NCBI GenBank assembly: GCA_030673425.1
Contig: DAOVJB010000059.1
Span: 1-7,471, forward strand
Direction: 5' to 3'
Length of the DNA stretch: 7,471 bases
Source: Elusimicrobiota bacterium
GTDB taxonomy: Bacteria > CAYTYR01 > UBA6262 > DAOVJB01
Of the stretch, positions 1 to 6,298 are shown one piece after another (the stretch's first letter is position 1; every line of letters starts with the position of its first letter). A model generated the notes under the pieces. That model was given only the letters and a program-made list of their open reading frames with translations. It had not been told where the DNA came from and made no database searches. The translations under genes were made by a program, and so were the position numbers.

Positions 1-7
1 AAATGCA

Positions 8-14
8 CCCCCTT
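8..14 (-). promoter_or_regulatory. Ribosome binding site of a gene beyond the left edge
   Basis: On the minus strand the sequence reads AAGGGGG followed by seven bases to the window edge. The start codon of the next gene should therefore lie immediately outside the window. The site is downstream of a strong promoter, which supports the reading. No start codon is visible inside the window, because the only GTG lies within the purine run itself. Confidence 0.5.
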
Positions 15-25
15 CGAATATTCGA
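14..25. promoter_or_regulatory. Perfect 12-base palindrome, possible operator
   Basis: TCGAATATTCGA is its own reverse complement. It sits between the predicted transcription start (about position 40) and the ribosome binding site of the gene off the left edge, touching the latter. This is a common place for a repressor site. As RNA it could form only a weak four-pair hairpin, so a DNA-binding dimer is the more likely reader. It does not match the SOS box or another operator I know. The role is inferred from position and symmetry. Confidence 0.4.
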
Positions 26-46
26 CCATTTTAGTTCCCTATTCTA

Positions 47-74
47 ATTATACCACGCATTTAATTTTTGTCAA
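47..74 (-). promoter_or_regulatory. Consensus sigma70-type promoter reading off the left edge
   Basis: The minus strand carries a perfect -35 box TTGACA (74 to 69), a 16-base spacer and a perfect -10 box TATAAT (52 to 47). Transcription should start near position 40, giving a leader of roughly 40 bases before the next gene. The promoter begins eight bases after the patatin stop codon. I see no terminator between that stop and the promoter, so read-through from the patatin gene could add to its output. Confidence 0.8.
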
Positions 75-81
75 GTACTTT

Positions 82-1071
82 TTATATGATTTTTCTTATT
101 TGTGATAAAACTTTTTTTGTTGCTTTCTCCCCTTCTAAAATGCACTCTGCAGCCCTGTAATATTGCAATGGATTGACAAATCTCTTAAATTCAGTTTCGA
201 TTACTATATCTGCCTCTTTTAACTTCATCTTAGCGATCTCTCTCTCCATTATGAAGGTTGACTGCATCAGGATATCAAAAATTGTAAGCATTTTAGGTTT
301 CTCTTTGGTTTTTCTTTTTTCTATAAAGATTTCCGATAGCTTTTGTTTGATTTTAGAATCCTTAATCTTTTTTTCTATGAGCTTTGCTATTCTGTTATTT
401 ATCATTTTAGAAGTAATTTCCCTTTTTGTTAAAGATAAAGGAATTCTATTTTTTAATATTTTTTCTATTTTAAGAATCGGCAATTCCTTACTTTTATAAA
501 TGACTTCAGGAATTACACTCACCCCAATAACAATATCTGCACCCATTGCGCGAACAACATCTACAGGAACTGGATTAATCAAACCTCCATCAACTAAAAA
601 TCTATTCCGGTGTTTAAGCGGCGTGAATATTCCGGGAACTGAGCAACTGGCTCTGATGGCTTTTGATATTTTACCATTTTTAATTACCACTTGCTTTCCC
701 TTTTTTATGTCTGTGGATACAGCAGCGAATGAAATTTTTGAATTTTGAATTCTTTTCTTTCCAATAAAAGATTCTAAAAGTTTTTCGATCTTATCACTGT
801 CAACAAGACCTGCTTTAGAAATTGTAGGTGTGAAAAATTTTGCTGTCTGCTGCCAGCTTATATTCAGAGCTATTTCTTCCATGGTAATGGCATCCATTCC
901 TGAAACATAAAGTCCACCGATAAGAGAACCCATACTGGTGCCAGCAATCAAATCGATTGGTATTTTTTCTCTTTCTAAAATCTTAAGCACTCCAATAAAA
1001 GCAAGGCCTCTTGCCCCACCACTTCCCAATGCAAGACCAATTTTCATTTTTCCTTTTCTCACTATTTGCAT
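82..1071 (-). CDS. Patatin-like phospholipase (RssA/NTE-like serine hydrolase)
   Basis: This is a predicted cytoplasmic or membrane-associated lipid acyl hydrolase using a Ser-Asp dyad. The oxyanion-hole motif GSGGARG is at residues 16-22, the nucleophile elbow GTSMG at 44-48 (Ser46), and the DGG motif with the catalytic Asp161 at 161-163, in the usual order and spacing. No signal peptide is visible. The C-terminal block around NPLQYYRAAECI matches the usual end of bacterial members. Between about residues 190 and 258 there is a lysine-rich, highly charged insert that makes the protein longer than typical members of about 260-300 residues. The start is uncertain: Met1 has only a weak upstream AGG, whereas Met9 (ATG at 1047) begins the family-typical MKIGLALGSGG but has AAGGA only three bases before it. 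The natural substrate cannot be read from sequence. The gene is separated by 126 bases from the ABC permease and may have its own promoter. Confidence 0.93.
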   Translation of the reverse strand: MQIVRKGKMKIGLALGSGGARGLAFIGVLKILEREKIPIDLIAGTSMGSLIGGLYVSGMDAITMEEIALNISWQQTAKFFTPTISKAGLVDSDKIEKLLESFIGKKRIQNSKISFAAVSTDIKKGKQVVIKNGKISKAIRASCSVPGIFTPLKHRNRFLVDGGLINPVPVDVVRAMGADIVIGVSVIPEVIYKSKELPILKIEKILKNRIPLSLTKREITSKMINNRIAKLIEKKIKDSKIKQKLSEIFIEKRKTKEKPKMLTIFDILMQSTFIMEREIAKMKLKEADIVIETEFKRFVNPLQYYRAAECILEGEKATKKVLSQIRKII

Positions 1072-1106
1072 ATTTAACCAAACCTACATTTCAGAATAAT
1101 ATATTA

Positions 1107-1133
1107 TTTATACCTTTTTTACCTGTTTGGCAA
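1107..1133 (-). promoter_or_regulatory. Possible promoter of the patatin gene
   Basis: In the 126-base gap before the patatin gene the minus strand has TTGCCA (1133 to 1128) and TATAAA (1112 to 1107), each one base from consensus. The spacer is only 15 bases, shorter than the ideal 17. The surroundings are very AT-rich, so a -10-like match is cheap. A GTTTG-G-CAAAC palindrome covers the -35 box. No terminator hairpin is visible after the permease stop, so the patatin gene could also be transcribed from upstream. Confidence 0.3.
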
Positions 1134-1197
1134 ACCTTTTTTCTGCTTTATCCGTCTATTTCACTTTTTCAATGTCGGTTTCAGGGTTTAGTAAAAA

Positions 1198-2880
1198 TCA
1201 AATTTCCAGGTTTTTTATTTTTCTTATCCCCAGTACCATCGGGATAAATACAACAGCAACATTTACAACTAAGAAAATCAAGCCTAAAATCACAAGTATT
1301 TTTATATTAAAAAAAGCCTTTCCGCTTAATTTGTAAAAGAAATACATCCTGACAGGCAATGCTTCCAAGACCAGGATTACGGCTACATAGAACAAGGAGA
1401 AAACCATGTAGAACATACCCCCCATGCTTGATTCAATCTGTGCAATATTTTCTACATTAAAACGGGGAAATATTGCTCCCATACCAGTGCCAAGAGCGGT
1501 TAACCCAACAGTCAATATAGCAACTGTTGCGCAGGAAAGAATCATGAAGAATCTGTCTACCTCAAGAAGTATATTGGAAAATACGATCAGGCAACCAGCC
1601 AGAAGTAATAAAGGTATAAGAGATATCCAGAATTTCTCCCATAGGAATTTTTTTACTGAAATAGGCGAAGCACGTATAATCCAGAAATTATCTTTCTCAA
1701 GACTGACTGCAGGAAAGACGAAACGTAAAGCTACTGAGGCCAGAACAAAACCGGCCACTCCTATATTCAGGAAAGAGATTATACTTTTCAGATAAAAGTA
1801 AGGCAAAGGCAATTTATATATATTATATAGATATACTATTATGAGGGTACCAAGCAACAGCAGTTGTGACCACTGGCTTGTCTCACGGAAGAACGTCTTT
1901 ATATCTTTAGCCAACAGAGCCCTCATCGGTCCTGAAAATCTGAAAGGGAATCTACTTTCTTTAATTCTATGTTTTGAGTTATAGACTTTAGGCTTTTTCT
2001 TCTTACCCCCTTCCTGTGCTCCTGCCCAGCCTGTATAATATATTTTCTGTGCTATGAGAACAGTCACCAGTGATATTAAGAAAGCAGAAACCGAAAGAAT
2101 TCCAAGGTAAAAAAACGACCTCCCCAGATTGTATTTAACCATTGACACAATAGATTGAGTAATCCAGAAACTCGGGGCGAATTTTGTCATCGGGGTTTTT
2201 ACTGTAACAAGATACTGCATTACACCCATCATAACATCGGGATTGACCAGTTTTTCAGGTTGCAGGAACCTTACCAGAAGATATGTGCTTGCTCCTAAAA
2301 CTATTCCTAAAACAAGAAAAATATCCCGCGTTTTTTTCGAAGGGAAAAGCCGCATCAAAACAACACTGAGTAATATGCCTATACTCGTACATATTACAAA
2401 ATAAGGGAAAAGAGCGACGAATATCCAGAGGTAGAACGTAAATAAAGCGGAGTTGATATTAGCATATGCAGCCAGAACAGGCAAAAGAAAAAAGAGCACC
2501 ATCCAGTTGGAGTAAAACATTGTTTCAAAAAACTTAAATATAAAAACAGACCTGAAACTTAAAGGGGTCAAGAGAAGAAGATTTAAGTCACTGGAAAAAT
2601 ATATTGTTGAAAAAGCCGTGATGATATTACTGAAAACAAGCATGACAAAAAAGACCAGAAATATCATCGAAATCAACCGCACAATCAAAAACGGTCCTAA
2701 AAGAGGCACCCCTTTTAGGTAAACAAGTATCCTGTAGAAGAGCACATATAATCCCCATGTAAAGGAAGCTCCTATTAGAGAAAGAATTGTTACCTTAATC
2801 CATTTGCCTCCGCTGGCAAAACGGATACCGTTAAGAAGCATCTTGAGTTTAATCTTTATTAATAAGATAACATCCCGCAT
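1198..2880 (-). CDS. ABC-2 type exporter, large permease subunit
   Basis: This is a membrane-spanning subunit of an ABC exporter, encoded directly after its ATPase. The 560-residue product has about twelve hydrophobic stretches in two halves. They are joined by a basic cytoplasmic segment at about residues 291-315 (GGKKKKPK onward). The second half has the features I associate with the large bacterial 'putative ABC exporter' permeases: a segment with RALLAKDIKTFFRE, then FPAVSLEKDNFWIIRASPIS, then GAIFPRFNVENIAQIESSMGG. The start at 2880 is chosen because AAAGGA lies six bases before it. A more upstream in-frame ATG at 2901 has no ribosome binding site but would add seven residues. The substrate is unknown: relatives are annotated only as exporters. 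No substrate-binding protein or second permease is nearby, so the transporter may work as a homodimer of this subunit. Confidence 0.9.
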   Translation of the reverse strand: MRDVILLIKIKLKMLLNGIRFASGGKWIKVTILSLIGASFTWGLYVLFYRILVYLKGVPLLGPFLIVRLISMIFLVFFVMLVFSNIITAFSTIYFSSDLNLLLLTPLSFRSVFIFKFFETMFYSNWMVLFFLLPVLAAYANINSALFTFYLWIFVALFPYFVICTSIGILLSVVLMRLFPSKKTRDIFLVLGIVLGASTYLLVRFLQPEKLVNPDVMMGVMQYLVTVKTPMTKFAPSFWITQSIVSMVKYNLGRSFFYLGILSVSAFLISLVTVLIAQKIYYTGWAGAQEGGKKKKPKVYNSKHRIKESRFPFRFSGPMRALLAKDIKTFFRETSQWSQLLLLGTLIIVYLYNIYKLPLPYFYLKSIISFLNIGVAGFVLASVALRFVFPAVSLEKDNFWIIRASPISVKKFLWEKFWISLIPLLLLAGCLIVFSNILLEVDRFFMILSCATVAILTVGLTALGTGMGAIFPRFNVENIAQIESSMGGMFYMVFSLFYVAVILVLEALPVRMYFFYKLSGKAFFNIKILVILGLIFLVVNVAVVFIPMVLGIRKIKNLEI

Positions 2881-2881
2881 A

Positions 2882-2890
2882 AATATTCCT
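2882..2890 (-). promoter_or_regulatory. Ribosome binding site deciding the permease start
   Basis: The minus strand reads AAAAGGAAT just upstream of the ATG at 2880. No comparable purine run precedes the in-frame ATG at 2901. The site lies within the first codons of the longer version, which argues that the shorter protein is the real one. Confidence 0.6.
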
Positions 2891-2911
2891 TTTAGCAACA
2901 TTTACGATTAT

Positions 2912-3661
2912 TTATAGATATTTTAACAGTTCTGCGTATTCGGTTCCACCTGTGAGTTCAAGGAAAATGTCCTCCAGGTTCTTGTCAGGGGAAATATTTT
3001 CCTGAAGAGTCTCTTTTGAGCCAAGAGCAATCACTTTTCCTGTCTGAATAATACCGATTCTGTGACACATCTTCTCTGCTATCTCCAGGGTATGGGTAGA
3101 CATAAAAATGGTTACCCCGCGTTTTGACAGATTAAAAAAGATCTCTTTTACAAGACGGGCGCTTTTAGGGTCCAGACCTACCATCGGTTCATCCAGAAAT
3201 ATTACCTTCGGGTTATGAAGAAGCACTCCTGACATTACCAGTTTCTGCTGCATTCCATGGGAATAACTCTCTATTAAGTCATCACTCCATTGGTTCAACT
3301 CAAACATGTTAAACAACTCCGGAATTTTCTCTTCCTGTTCTTTTAGCGGGATTCTGTATAGACTACCTATAAATCTCAAAAATTCTCTTCCAGTGAGTTT
3401 AGGATAAATAAAAGGATGGTCGGGTATTAAACCGATTATCTGCTTGGCTTTTTCAGGTTCTTTCTGAATGTCATAACCATCTATTAATACCTTACCTTCA
3501 GTAGGCTTAAGAAGGCCGCACATAATTTTAATTGTTGTGGTTTTACCTGCTCCGTTAGGTCCCAGAAACCCGAAAATCTCACCTTCGGGGATATCAAGAT
3601 TAAGATTGTCTATAGCCTTTAGGGAACCGAATGTTTTAGTCAGGTTAATTATTTGAAGCAT
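2912..3661 (-). CDS. ABC transporter ATP-binding protein (ABC-2 exporter ATPase)
   Basis: This cytoplasmic ATPase powers the exporter whose permease follows 31 bases downstream. The 249-residue length is normal for the CcmA/NatA-like class (COG1131). Walker A GPNGAGKT is at residues 34-41, the signature SYSHGMQQK at about 132-140, Walker B IFLDEP ending with catalytic Glu158, and the switch histidine in STH at 188-190. The Q-loop position carries Asp81 in LIPDHP where Gln or Glu is usual. GGAGG nine bases before the ATG is a good ribosome binding site. It lies 23 bases after the M50-like gene and is very likely cotranscribed with it. Substrate is unknown; self-protection, lipid or peptide export are all possible. 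Confidence 0.95.
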   Translation of the reverse strand: MLQIINLTKTFGSLKAIDNLNLDIPEGEIFGFLGPNGAGKTTTIKIMCGLLKPTEGKVLIDGYDIQKEPEKAKQIIGLIPDHPFIYPKLTGREFLRFIGSLYRIPLKEQEEKIPELFNMFELNQWSDDLIESYSHGMQQKLVMSGVLLHNPKVIFLDEPMVGLDPKSARLVKEIFFNLSKRGVTIFMSTHTLEIAEKMCHRIGIIQTGKVIALGSKETLQENISPDKNLEDIFLELTGGTEYAELLKYL

Positions 3662-3684
3662 CTGTTTCTGCCTCCAAGCAGTAT

Positions 3685-4368
3685 TTAGTTAAAGATTCTT
3701 AAAACAAAGGATTTAACATGGATAATAATCCATGTATATATATCAAACGCTACGTTAAAACTTTGTCTGAAAAAACCAGCTATAGAAATTTTTTCAGGGG
3801 TAACTATTTTTAATATCAATACAACCGTTATTATATTGATAAGCAAGATAAGAACAAGAGAAAAAATAAAGCCTGTTTTGATAACATCGGGCTGTCTTGT
3901 AGTAAGGGAATTAAACGTTAATGCTATATGAAAGGATAACGTAAATCCGACTAAGAACACCATATAAGAAACATAAGGCTTAACATCAACAAAAACCCCA
4001 AGGCCGAAATAAATAAGCAATACAATAAATGTATAAATAGGAAAAAAATAAGGGGCAAGGTTAATTATAAAATTAGTTTTTGTAAGAAGTACACTTCCGC
4101 CTTTTTTGGAAACATTGAATTCTTTCACCCTGCCGCCGAAAAGCATACTCCACAGAGCATGGCTTAGCTCATGGCCGAAGATATAAGTTCTTATGGGCTT
4201 AAAGAAAACAGCCTGAATCATCAGGTAGGATATAAAACCCAACATGAAATAAAATTGCTGGTGGGATAGAGAATCAGTTGATGAAACCTGATCAATCAGA
4301 GCTTTTCCTGCCCCTATACATAAAGGTAAGAGCACAACTGCTAATGATGACTTCAATAATCGTTTCAA
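3685..4368 (-). CDS. M50-like integral membrane metalloprotease, divergent
   Basis: This is a small multi-pass membrane protein with a zincin motif HELSH (His66, Glu67, His70) inside a hydrophobic region, followed by FGGRVKEF. That resembles the site-2-protease class, in which the active site lies in the membrane. NLAPYFFP at 103-110 sits where M50 enzymes have the N-P segment. TRQPD at 157-161 offers Asp161 as a possible third zinc ligand, but the classic LDG motif is absent. Hydrophobic stretches lie near 8-20, 38-56, 100-125, 133-152 and 167-188. There is no PDZ domain. The target is unknown. The start is doubtful: TTG at 4368 is the first usable codon after an upstream stop, yet the only good ribosome binding site (AAGGAG, 4395 to 4390) is 21 bases before it. 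The gene follows amrS by 29 bases and precedes the exporter ATPase by 23. Confidence 0.78.
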   Translation of the reverse strand: MKRLLKSSLAVVLLPLCIGAGKALIDQVSSTDSLSHQQFYFMLGFISYLMIQAVFFKPIRTYIFGHELSHALWSMLFGGRVKEFNVSKKGGSVLLTKTNFIINLAPYFFPIYTFIVLLIYFGLGVFVDVKPYVSYMVFLVGFTLSFHIALTFNSLTTRQPDVIKTGFIFSLVLILLINIITVVLILKIVTPEKISIAGFFRQSFNVAFDIYTWIIIHVKSFVLRIFN

Positions 4369-4397
4369 TAACGATCTTTTTGCCTTATACTCCTTTT

Positions 4398-5408
4398 TTA
4401 TATCCCCACCCCGTCTATTTTATTATTACAAAAATTACAGCAGGAATTCTCTATGTTATACTCTATCACCTTGAAGCCAAATCGTCTAATTACTAATTTT
4501 CCGCATTTGGAACAATAAGTGTTTTCACCCTCATCACCGGGTATATTACCACTGTATACATACAAAAGACCGGCATCAATTCCTATTTTGCGTGCTTTAT
4601 GAAGTAATTCAGGAGATGTTCCAGGTAAATCTGTCATTTTATAGGCAGGATAAAAAGCTGTAACATGCCATGGTGTTTCAGGTCCTAAACTAACAATAAA
4701 TTCAGCTATCTTTTTAAGTTCCTCGGAAGAATCATTAAGCGTGGGTATTATTAATGTGGTTACTTCAACCCAGATACCCAATTTCTTCAGCTGCTTTAAA
4801 TTGTCCAATACAGGATTCAATCTTCCGCCACAGAACTTTTTGTAAAATTGTTCAGTGAATGATTTTAAGTCCACATTAGCAGCATCCAGATAAGGAGCTA
4901 TCATTTCCAAACACTTACTACTCATAAATCCGTTAGTGACAAAGGTATTCTTAAGACCTTTTGTTCTGGCGATTCTCGCTGTATCATACGCATATTCAAA
5001 AAAGACAGTCGGCTCAGTATATGTATATGATATGCTGCTACAATCCTGTTTTATAGCCTTTGATACAATCTCTTCAGGCAATACCTCTTCTCCTGCAATT
5101 TCGCCTTTATGTTTGGGAAACTGGGAAATTTCGGCATTCTGGCAATTAAGGCAACTGAAGTTACATCCTATGGTTGCAAGAGAAAACGCACGTGAGCCCG
5201 GATGGAAATTAAAGAAAGGTTTTTTCTCTATAGGATCAACGTGAAGAGCAATGGCCTTCCCGTAAACAAGTGAATAAAGAACACCGTCTCTGTTCTCCCT
5301 GACCGCACAGATACCTCTTTTTGCTTCGTTTATTAGACAATTATGATTACAAACAAGACACTTTACTTTCTTATCATCTAATTTTTCGTAAAGCAAAGCT
5401 TCTTTCAT
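4398..5408 (-). CDS. amrS: AmmeMemoRadiSam system radical SAM enzyme
   Basis: This is a radical SAM protein of the PflA-like COG1180 group, matching the AmrS family over its full 336 residues. The 4Fe-4S/SAM motif CNFSCLNC is at residues 82-89 (Cys82, Cys86, Cys89). An N-terminal cysteine set (Cys17, Cys20, Cys24, Cys34) and a C-terminal pair of CxxC motifs (YCSKC and CCNFC) look like further metal sites and are normal for the family. Conserved blocks KKPFFNFHPGS, YTYTEPTVFFEY and WHVTAFYPAYKM are also present. Family members usually occur in genomes with Memo and AMMECR1 proteins, but neither is in this window. The reaction is not established as far as I know. The ATG at 5408 is the only possible start because a stop lies four codons upstream; its ribosome binding site is weak. 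A terminator lies just before the gene, and no clear promoter is visible. Confidence 0.93.
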   Translation of the reverse strand: MKEALLYEKLDDKKVKCLVCNHNCLINEAKRGICAVRENRDGVLYSLVYGKAIALHVDPIEKKPFFNFHPGSRAFSLATIGCNFSCLNCQNAEISQFPKHKGEIAGEEVLPEEIVSKAIKQDCSSISYTYTEPTVFFEYAYDTARIARTKGLKNTFVTNGFMSSKCLEMIAPYLDAANVDLKSFTEQFYKKFCGGRLNPVLDNLKQLKKLGIWVEVTTLIIPTLNDSSEELKKIAEFIVSLGPETPWHVTAFYPAYKMTDLPGTSPELLHKARKIGIDAGLLYVYSGNIPGDEGENTYCSKCGKLVIRRFGFKVIEYNIENSCCNFCNNKIDGVGI

Positions 5409-5420
5409 ACCACTACCCTA

Positions 5421-5455
5421 TAAAAAGATAGCCGAGTATTCACCCGGCTCTCTTG
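5421..5455 (-). terminator. Rho-independent terminator after the def operon
   Basis: On the minus-strand RNA an 8-base-pair stem (arms 5449-5442 and 5437-5430, one G-U pair) closes a four-base loop GAAU. After a mismatch, outer pairs extend the stem. A run of five U follows at 5426-5422. This is a good intrinsic terminator for the membrane protein gene that stops 36 bases upstream. Its U-run ends only 13 bases before the amrS start codon, so any promoter for amrS must lie upstream of or within the hairpin, and the element could act as an attenuator of amrS. Confidence 0.8.
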
Positions 5456-5490
5456 CGATAATCTGTTGCTAATATATCTAAGCATGTTAC

Positions 5491-6285
5491 TCATAAGCTC
5501 CTTATAACTTTCCTCTGGCATACCGCTCCCATTGCGATTAAAAGATATCCTGCATTGCGCCACAGGTCGATATAACTACCAAGTTTGTATATTTCAAGCC
5601 AGGTATAATAGGAGAACAAAATATCCCCTACACTCATAAAGACGTACCCCGCTACTATATATTTCCAGGGCTTGGAAAAAACACCTTTTCCCAATAAGGC
5701 CGTAAAATGCATCAGGATGAAAATCAGGAATATAAGGACCAGATCTCCTATGGGATAAGCTATATTTAAGAATTTCTCAAGAGATGATACCTCCTGGCTT
5801 TTAATCACCGGGATGAATAATTCAAGAGTAACAAGGCAGAAGATTATACCCGTTAGCACGGCGATACTTGTAAATTCCTTCCAGGAGCCGAGCGCGAATC
5901 CTGCTCTTCTAAAACCAATAATCAGATATGCTATTCCTCCGTAAAGGAAAAGATAGCCGGATAGCCAGAAACCATCAGCAAGAGAAGGAAAAGGATCTTC
6001 TAATCCAGCTATTACTTCATAATAGCCATAAGTAGTCTCGCCCAGGAAATGAAGAAGAGTGCCTATAAATAACATTAGCCATGCGGCTTTGGTTTCATCA
6101 AGGGACTTTAGTGAAGCGAATACTAAGTATAAAGTAATAACCGCGATAAAAGAGCAGATAACCGGGAAAACGTTTGACAGGATAAGTAACAGTTCATGAC
6201 TTACAGGTTTAAATGTATAAACCCATATATTAACAAACAGTATCGCTATTGTTAAACCCCATATAAAACCGATTTTTTTTATCAT
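5491..6285 (-). CDS. Eight-helix integral membrane protein, sensor-like, no output domain
   Basis: I do not know a function for this protein. Eight hydrophobic segments lie near residues 5-25, 32-57, 66-84, 103-124, 137-160, 176-198, 206-228 and 240-258, filling the whole 264 residues. Helices 3-4 and 7-8 share a pattern with matching spacing: Trp69/Trp207, an acidic residue 14 later (Glu83, Asp221), YY at 88-89 and 226-227, then Asp104/Asp240 followed six residues on by Gly-Tyr. This implies a four-plus-four helix duplication. Motifs FPSLADGFWLSGY and YPIGDL resemble membrane domains found at the N-terminus of some diguanylate cyclases and other signalling proteins, but no GGDEF, PAS or kinase domain is present. 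AAAGGGG eight bases before the ATG is a good ribosome binding site. The gene starts 13 bases after the 76-residue gene and ends at a terminator. Confidence 0.85.
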   Translation of the reverse strand: MIKKIGFIWGLTIAILFVNIWVYTFKPVSHELLLILSNVFPVICSFIAVITLYLVFASLKSLDETKAAWLMLFIGTLLHFLGETTYGYYEVIAGLEDPFPSLADGFWLSGYLFLYGGIAYLIIGFRRAGFALGSWKEFTSIAVLTGIIFCLVTLELFIPVIKSQEVSSLEKFLNIAYPIGDLVLIFLIFILMHFTALLGKGVFSKPWKYIVAGYVFMSVGDILFSYYTWLEIYKLGSYIDLWRNAGYLLIAMGAVCQRKVIRSL

Positions 6286-6298
6286 TTCTTATTCCCCT

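Noticed and set aside
73-80. Palindrome AAGTACTT overlapping the -35 box of the left-edge promoter
   Set aside because: Eight-base palindromes are frequent in AT-rich DNA. The 12-base palindrome at 14-25 is the better operator candidate.
1134-1197. Terminator after the permease gene
   Set aside because: The minus strand has T-rich and A-rich runs but no GC-rich stem. The short GTTTGGCAAAC dyad has a one-base centre and cannot form a stable hairpin.
1424-1795. Open frame of 123 codons on the plus strand
   Set aside because: It lies antisense within the ABC permease gene, and its product shows no domain. The same applies to the other plus-strand frames, such as 173-499 and 4936-5244.
2881-2901. 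Longer permease start at ATG 2901
   Set aside because: No ribosome binding site precedes it, whereas AAAGGA stands at the right distance from the ATG at 2880.
3716-3735. Perfect 8-base inverted repeat ACATGGAT with a four-base loop, upstream of the exporter ATPase gene
   Set aside because: It lies inside the coding sequence of the M50-like gene, has no T-run on the transcribed strand, and one such repeat is expected by chance in a window of this size.
3662-5408. Radical SAM plus protease plus ABC exporter as a ribosomally made peptide (RiPP) cluster
   Set aside because: The radical SAM enzyme is of the AmrS type without a SPASM or precursor-recognition domain, and no small precursor gene is visible between the genes, which are only 23-31 bases apart.
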